The translations under genes and the position numbers were made by a program. This document shows positions 60,527-64,000 of a DNA stretch of 64,000 nucleotides, piece after piece. Each line of letters begins with the position of its first letter. Position 1 is the first letter of the stretch. The stretch is from Coptis chinensis. Its lineage: Eukaryota; Streptophyta; Magnoliopsida; Ranunculales; Ranunculaceae. The notes beneath the pieces were generated by a model. The model was not told the origin of the DNA and ran no database searches. It saw only the letters and a program-made list of their open reading frames with translations. The stretch spans positions 103,933,501-103,997,500 of the forward strand of contig CM027378.1 in assembly GCA_015680905.1 (NCBI GenBank). Reading direction: 5' to 3'.

Positions 60527-61704
60527 GCGATAAAACAAAACAGGAAAAATAAAATAAAAATAAAACCTAAAAGCTAAGGAAACAAACCACCGCCTCTCCT
60601 CTATCACCGTCATCGCCTCTCCAAGAAAGGAAGCAACAACACTGACTCCAACCAACGGTCTCAAAGCAACAGGGAAAGCACGCCTCTTTCTCTCCTCTCT
60701 CACCTCGTGATTCTCTTCTTCTAGCTAGTCTCGCCACTTGTGAGTTTCCCACCCTTAAATCTAGAATATTTTAGATTTAGAATTTCTAATAGTTTTGGTT
60801 TTAATTAATAGTTTTGTTTTTATTAATTGGCTAGGGTTATATTTAATTGAATTCGGTTTCAACCGTTTGTTGAGATTTCGGCTCAAGTTGAGATTTCTCT
60901 ATGGATTTTGAAAGCTAGGGTTTTAAAATGTCATTGCTGCCATTGGTTTCGTGTTCTCTTACACTCATATTGAATCTCATTTAAGTTGGTAGACTTACAT
61001 GTTTTTCGACAAACCAGTTTCTTGTGAACTTTAAGTACACATTATCGCGACAAAGATCTTGAGATGAAATGCTTTGGTGGAGACTGCAAAAGGCTTGCAT
61101 GTTTGGAATAGCTTTGAGGATTCAATACGGAAATGCGGTATGAATTTTGGTACTTTTTCTTGCTTCGTAAGTGATTTCTTAGTTATTGATTTAATTTAAC
61201 GGATGTGCTATGCTTTAATAACCGATTATCTTCCTATGTGCGTTTTCTTGTCTTCCTGGTTTGTAATGAGGTATACTTAGTTACTTACTAGCTTAAATAA
61301 GCAAAACTCCCATTAATGTCGACAATGATACTTACTTTTTGTACTTCTTCAAAATGTTTCAACTCAAATAAGAACAAATTTAACAGTTGAGACTTTTTCA
61401 GAGTTTTGAAGAAACCGGTATGTAACCCAAATCGATGGAGAATAACGTGTCTTTAATATGGTTGCAAATAGAGTAAAATGTGCCGAAAGCAAAGCGTGAA
61501 TAGGAGTTTCGACCGAGAGACAGGAGGAAAGCGGTATGAGGTCTTTTCTCATTTAATGCCCTCACGATATAGAGGTCTATCCTTTCTTTTCATGCATTAT
61601 ATATTTTACCCTAATCCTTAAAAGTTTAATCAAATTGGTTAGCATGTGTTATTATTAACTAGATGGTACAGTACCCTTTTTGTTTTGGTAAAGACATGGT
61701 ACAG
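60527..61704. other. Non-coding or leader-like sequence between the two hAT MITEs
   Basis: A pyrimidine-rich, leader-like stretch (60585-60740, CCGCCTCTCCTCTATCACCG, CTCTCCTCTCTCACC) is followed by AT-rich DNA. This may be the transcript leader of the CACTA element's gene. No start codon with a convincing reading frame follows. Confidence 0.35.
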
Positions 61705-62129
61705 CAAGGCCCAAAATATCGATATCGATCAATATATCGGTGTACCCAAAAACCGATATATATTAGATATATCGGATATTTCAGATATATCCATTTTTTT
61801 GGTAACCAGTCCAAACTATTTAAAATATCGAAATATCGGATATATCAGAAATATAATATCGGAAATATTGGATATATATCGGAAATATATTGGAAATATC
61901 GGATTTATATTTTTAAATGGTCAAAAAGTCAACCGATATATATCGATTATATCGGAAATATCGATTATATCGGCAATATAAAGTTTAATATCGGAAATTC
62001 CGATATATATCGGAAAAAAAAAGGATTCTATATTCGGTGGATATATGTTGGAAATATCGATGTCGGTGTACCAAAATACCGATATATATCGGCGATATAT
62101 CGGATATATCGGCGATATTTTGGTCCATG
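61705..62129. mobile_element. hAT-type MITE rich in CGATATAT words, exact 8-bp target duplication
   Basis: Exact 8-bp copies TGGTACAG lie at 61697-61704 and 62130-62137. Ends CAAGGCCCAAAATATCG and, reversed, CATGGACCAAAATATCG are 17-bp inverted repeats with two mismatches. The interior is dominated by ATATCGG/CCGATAT words in both orientations, so the whole 425 bp can fold back. It has no coding capacity; open frames across it are Ile/Tyr-rich artefacts. Confidence 0.92.
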
Positions 62130-62137
62130 TGGTACAG

Positions 62138-63090
62138 TACCTAACGACTGATGTCGACAGACAGAGAGCAAAATCTATTCAATCAATTTGAAGTACTAAT
62201 GCAGTTCAAAGCTAATTTATCTGAACAGTCTAGATCTTGTTCTGTTTGTTGGGGAATGATGCTAGCTGTTGATCAGCTCTCAAAGTTTAATCAGGTTGTT
62301 TGTCCAGATGCAGGCTTCTCATATGAAAATCGAAACACCCATTTCCCCTCCTATTCTTTCTAGTGCTGTGAGGATTAGAGTATATAGAGATTCCTAGATT
62401 TGGCCATACATTCTGGTTGATGGAATTTTAATTTAGCCTGTTTGCTTTGCCAATACCTCGTGACTTCACCTAATGCAAGGTTAATTGATGGTATTCCGCT
62501 GACAAAGTTTGACACTATTGATGACAAGGTAGGATCTAGATGCAATCACTGACGTTTAATGATTAATGCTAATATGGATGTTCAATTTAATTTGACCTCG
62601 TAATATATGCGTTTGGAGCCGCCGTTCCATGGTTTACGTGCACTGGGCACCTGTGGACGCTTGTTGGTCAGGCAGTCCCACATTCACCTGAAGAAGCTCA
62701 ATGTCAAGGCTCTCATAAGATAAATGGTTAGTCTATTTTTTTGTGGAGGGGGTTTTTAATTGAAGATGAGATTATGTAGTCTAATTCCAAAGGCAGTTAG
62801 TGGTGCATCAAGAGATGTAGTTTTGCTTAGGGTTGGAGCAAGGTCAGGTGATATTTGTATAGAACATATATGAGAATGGGAGGTGTGCTAAAACTGATTG
62901 TAAGTTTAATCATCCACCGTAGAATTATTTAATTCTTTGTGGATTGTTAGTCTGTAGATTTCTATATAATGTTCTAGAGGTAACATGCTTTATTACGTGT
63001 AGAAAAATGGAATTAGTATACACTAACATGCTTTATTACATGTAGAGGTTAAATGCTCACCTTTGATTTACATTTTGGTTCTTTTTGTTC
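62138..63090. other. AT-rich sequence with possible transposon exon pieces
   Basis: No gene is recognisable. A GC-richer stretch (62610-62710) has exon-like composition without a family match. A 22-base direct repeat TAACATGCTTTATTAC.TGTAGA occurs at about 62981 and 63025. Confidence 0.4.
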
Positions 63091-63910
63091 TAGATTAACC
63101 TTGATTCAAAGAAAAGGATACAAGTCTCGTGGCATAGCTCGATCGATACTTGGCCAAGGGAAAGAGGTCGCCAAGGATCTTCACTTAGCATCCAGAATAG
63201 ATTATGATGAGGAGATTGTTGTCGTTCTTAAAAAGGTATCACTAGACATGTGCATATGTTGGAACCTTAAAAAAGTATACATATGTTGTGATCCATCATG
63301 CATTCTTTTGTGAAGTTATGAGGCGTCTTATCTTTATCGAAGAGATCACTTTGATTTTCGAACTAGGTATGTTGCTCACACTCTATTCTTAAATGATGCT
63401 TGATGGGGTTACTCAAATTGGGAATAGAAAAAAGAAGCTTTACTTTGTTTTAGTAATTTGGGGAGTAATATTAGAAATAATTTCCTTACTTTTGAATATT
63501 GTTGTTTATTGAATAAAAACTTTTTGAATAAAGTTCAATGTCATTCTCATTATCTAATTGCACTTAGTTTTGCCTTAGCAATAAGAATTAAATACTTGAT
63601 TAAATAAGACTTAAATACTTGATTAAATGTCAATTAAATTATTCATTTTAGATATTAGAAATAGTTTTTTTGTCTTCTTCTAGACCTAACTTTGGGAGTT
63701 TGTTTCTCTTTCGAAATGAAATAGCCAGTTGATCCTGAGACTCAACAAGAGGCTGGGATGATTGCATTGTATCGTAAGACTCATTTCAATGACAAAAAGG
63801 TTGGGTTTCTCCCGGGCGCGTAAAATAATTATGTAACGCTTTGGTGAAGAAGAGATTTTTGATAAAGTCTTGGCGTAAAGACCTAGTTATAAACGGGTCT
63901 TGACATGGCA
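63091..63910 (+). pseudogene. Exon-like segments, possibly En/Spm (CACTA) ORF1-type protein
   Basis: Two short open segments look spliced: one ending IDYDEEIVVVLKK at 63235 before a GTATCA donor, and one from about 63725 after a TAG acceptor, reading PVDPETQQEAGMIALYRKTHF then NDKK. Both borders are phase 0. A following stretch in another frame resembles FDKVLA..PSYKR. Plant Ptta/En/Spm-type proteins have a [LMI]Y..TH....G segment followed by a VLG.R..Y.RG.G-like segment, which these resemble. Frame changes and stops in the last stretch suggest decay. A fragment of an unidentified host gene is the alternative. Confidence 0.35.
63573..63660. repeat. Short direct repeat in AT-rich DNA
   Basis: TTAAATACTTGATTAAAT occurs twice about 22 bp apart (63588 and 63610). 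It lies in the presumed intron between the exon-like segments. Confidence 0.5.
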
Positions 63911-64000
63911 AGGCACCCCCATCCCGTAAACGTGTGGTGGATATGAACACCTCGATATGGATCGGGTTGAGAGCAAGGGCGAGGAGGAGGCAGAGTCTCA

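Noticed and set aside
61646-62151. Ile/Tyr-rich open frames
   Set aside because: They lie across the CGATATAT-rich MITE and reflect its composition, not a protein.

Overview
The window is nuclear DNA from a flowering plant, most likely a core eudicot. The host genes have short exons with GT-AG introns and closely resemble Arabidopsis families. The DNA between genes is AT-rich and full of LTR retrotransposons, hAT and CACTA elements, MITEs and a Helitron end. I cannot name the species.

Layout from left to right. Positions 1-1060 hold a degenerate satellite of about 54 bp period. A Helitron 3' terminus follows at 2071-2099. An R2R3-MYB repressor of the MYB4 type (subgroup 4) lies at 5855-6714 on the plus strand. 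A long gene-poor stretch (6.7-15.5 kb) holds small foldback elements only. On the minus strand come the proteasome subunit alpha type-7 gene (PAD1 type, 15511-18198, 3 exons) and an apparently intact 13-exon AHK1-type hybrid histidine kinase (19139-26941, predicted 1230 aa).

From 28.5 kb there is a tandem array of minus-strand SKP1/ASK-like genes: three complete two-exon copies (29250-30794, 31776-33096, 34864-36767) and the second exon of a fourth (43967-44140). A Copia element with both LTRs (37932-43455) sits between copies 3 and 4, in the duplicated 3' flank. The intron of copy 4 is filled with nested elements. A probable solo LTR (44710-56854, target duplication ATTAT) is itself split by a gag-bearing Gypsy element without a recognisable pol (45477-54375, target duplication GCATC). 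A second Gypsy-like element starts near 57.1 kb. A CACTA-type terminus cuts into that element at 59380, and two hAT-type MITEs with exact 8-bp target duplications (59846-60518 and 61705-62129) lie further right. The right edge carries short coding-like segments that may belong to the CACTA element.

The host genes do not form a single pathway. The MYB probably represses phenylpropanoid genes. AHK1 is a membrane osmosensor that feeds a phosphorelay. PAD1 and the SKP1-like proteins both belong to ubiquitin-proteasome turnover, but their nearness is probably chance. I found no novel multi-gene system. The most interesting features are the diverging SKP1-like array with its intron-expanded fourth copy and the layered insertion history there.
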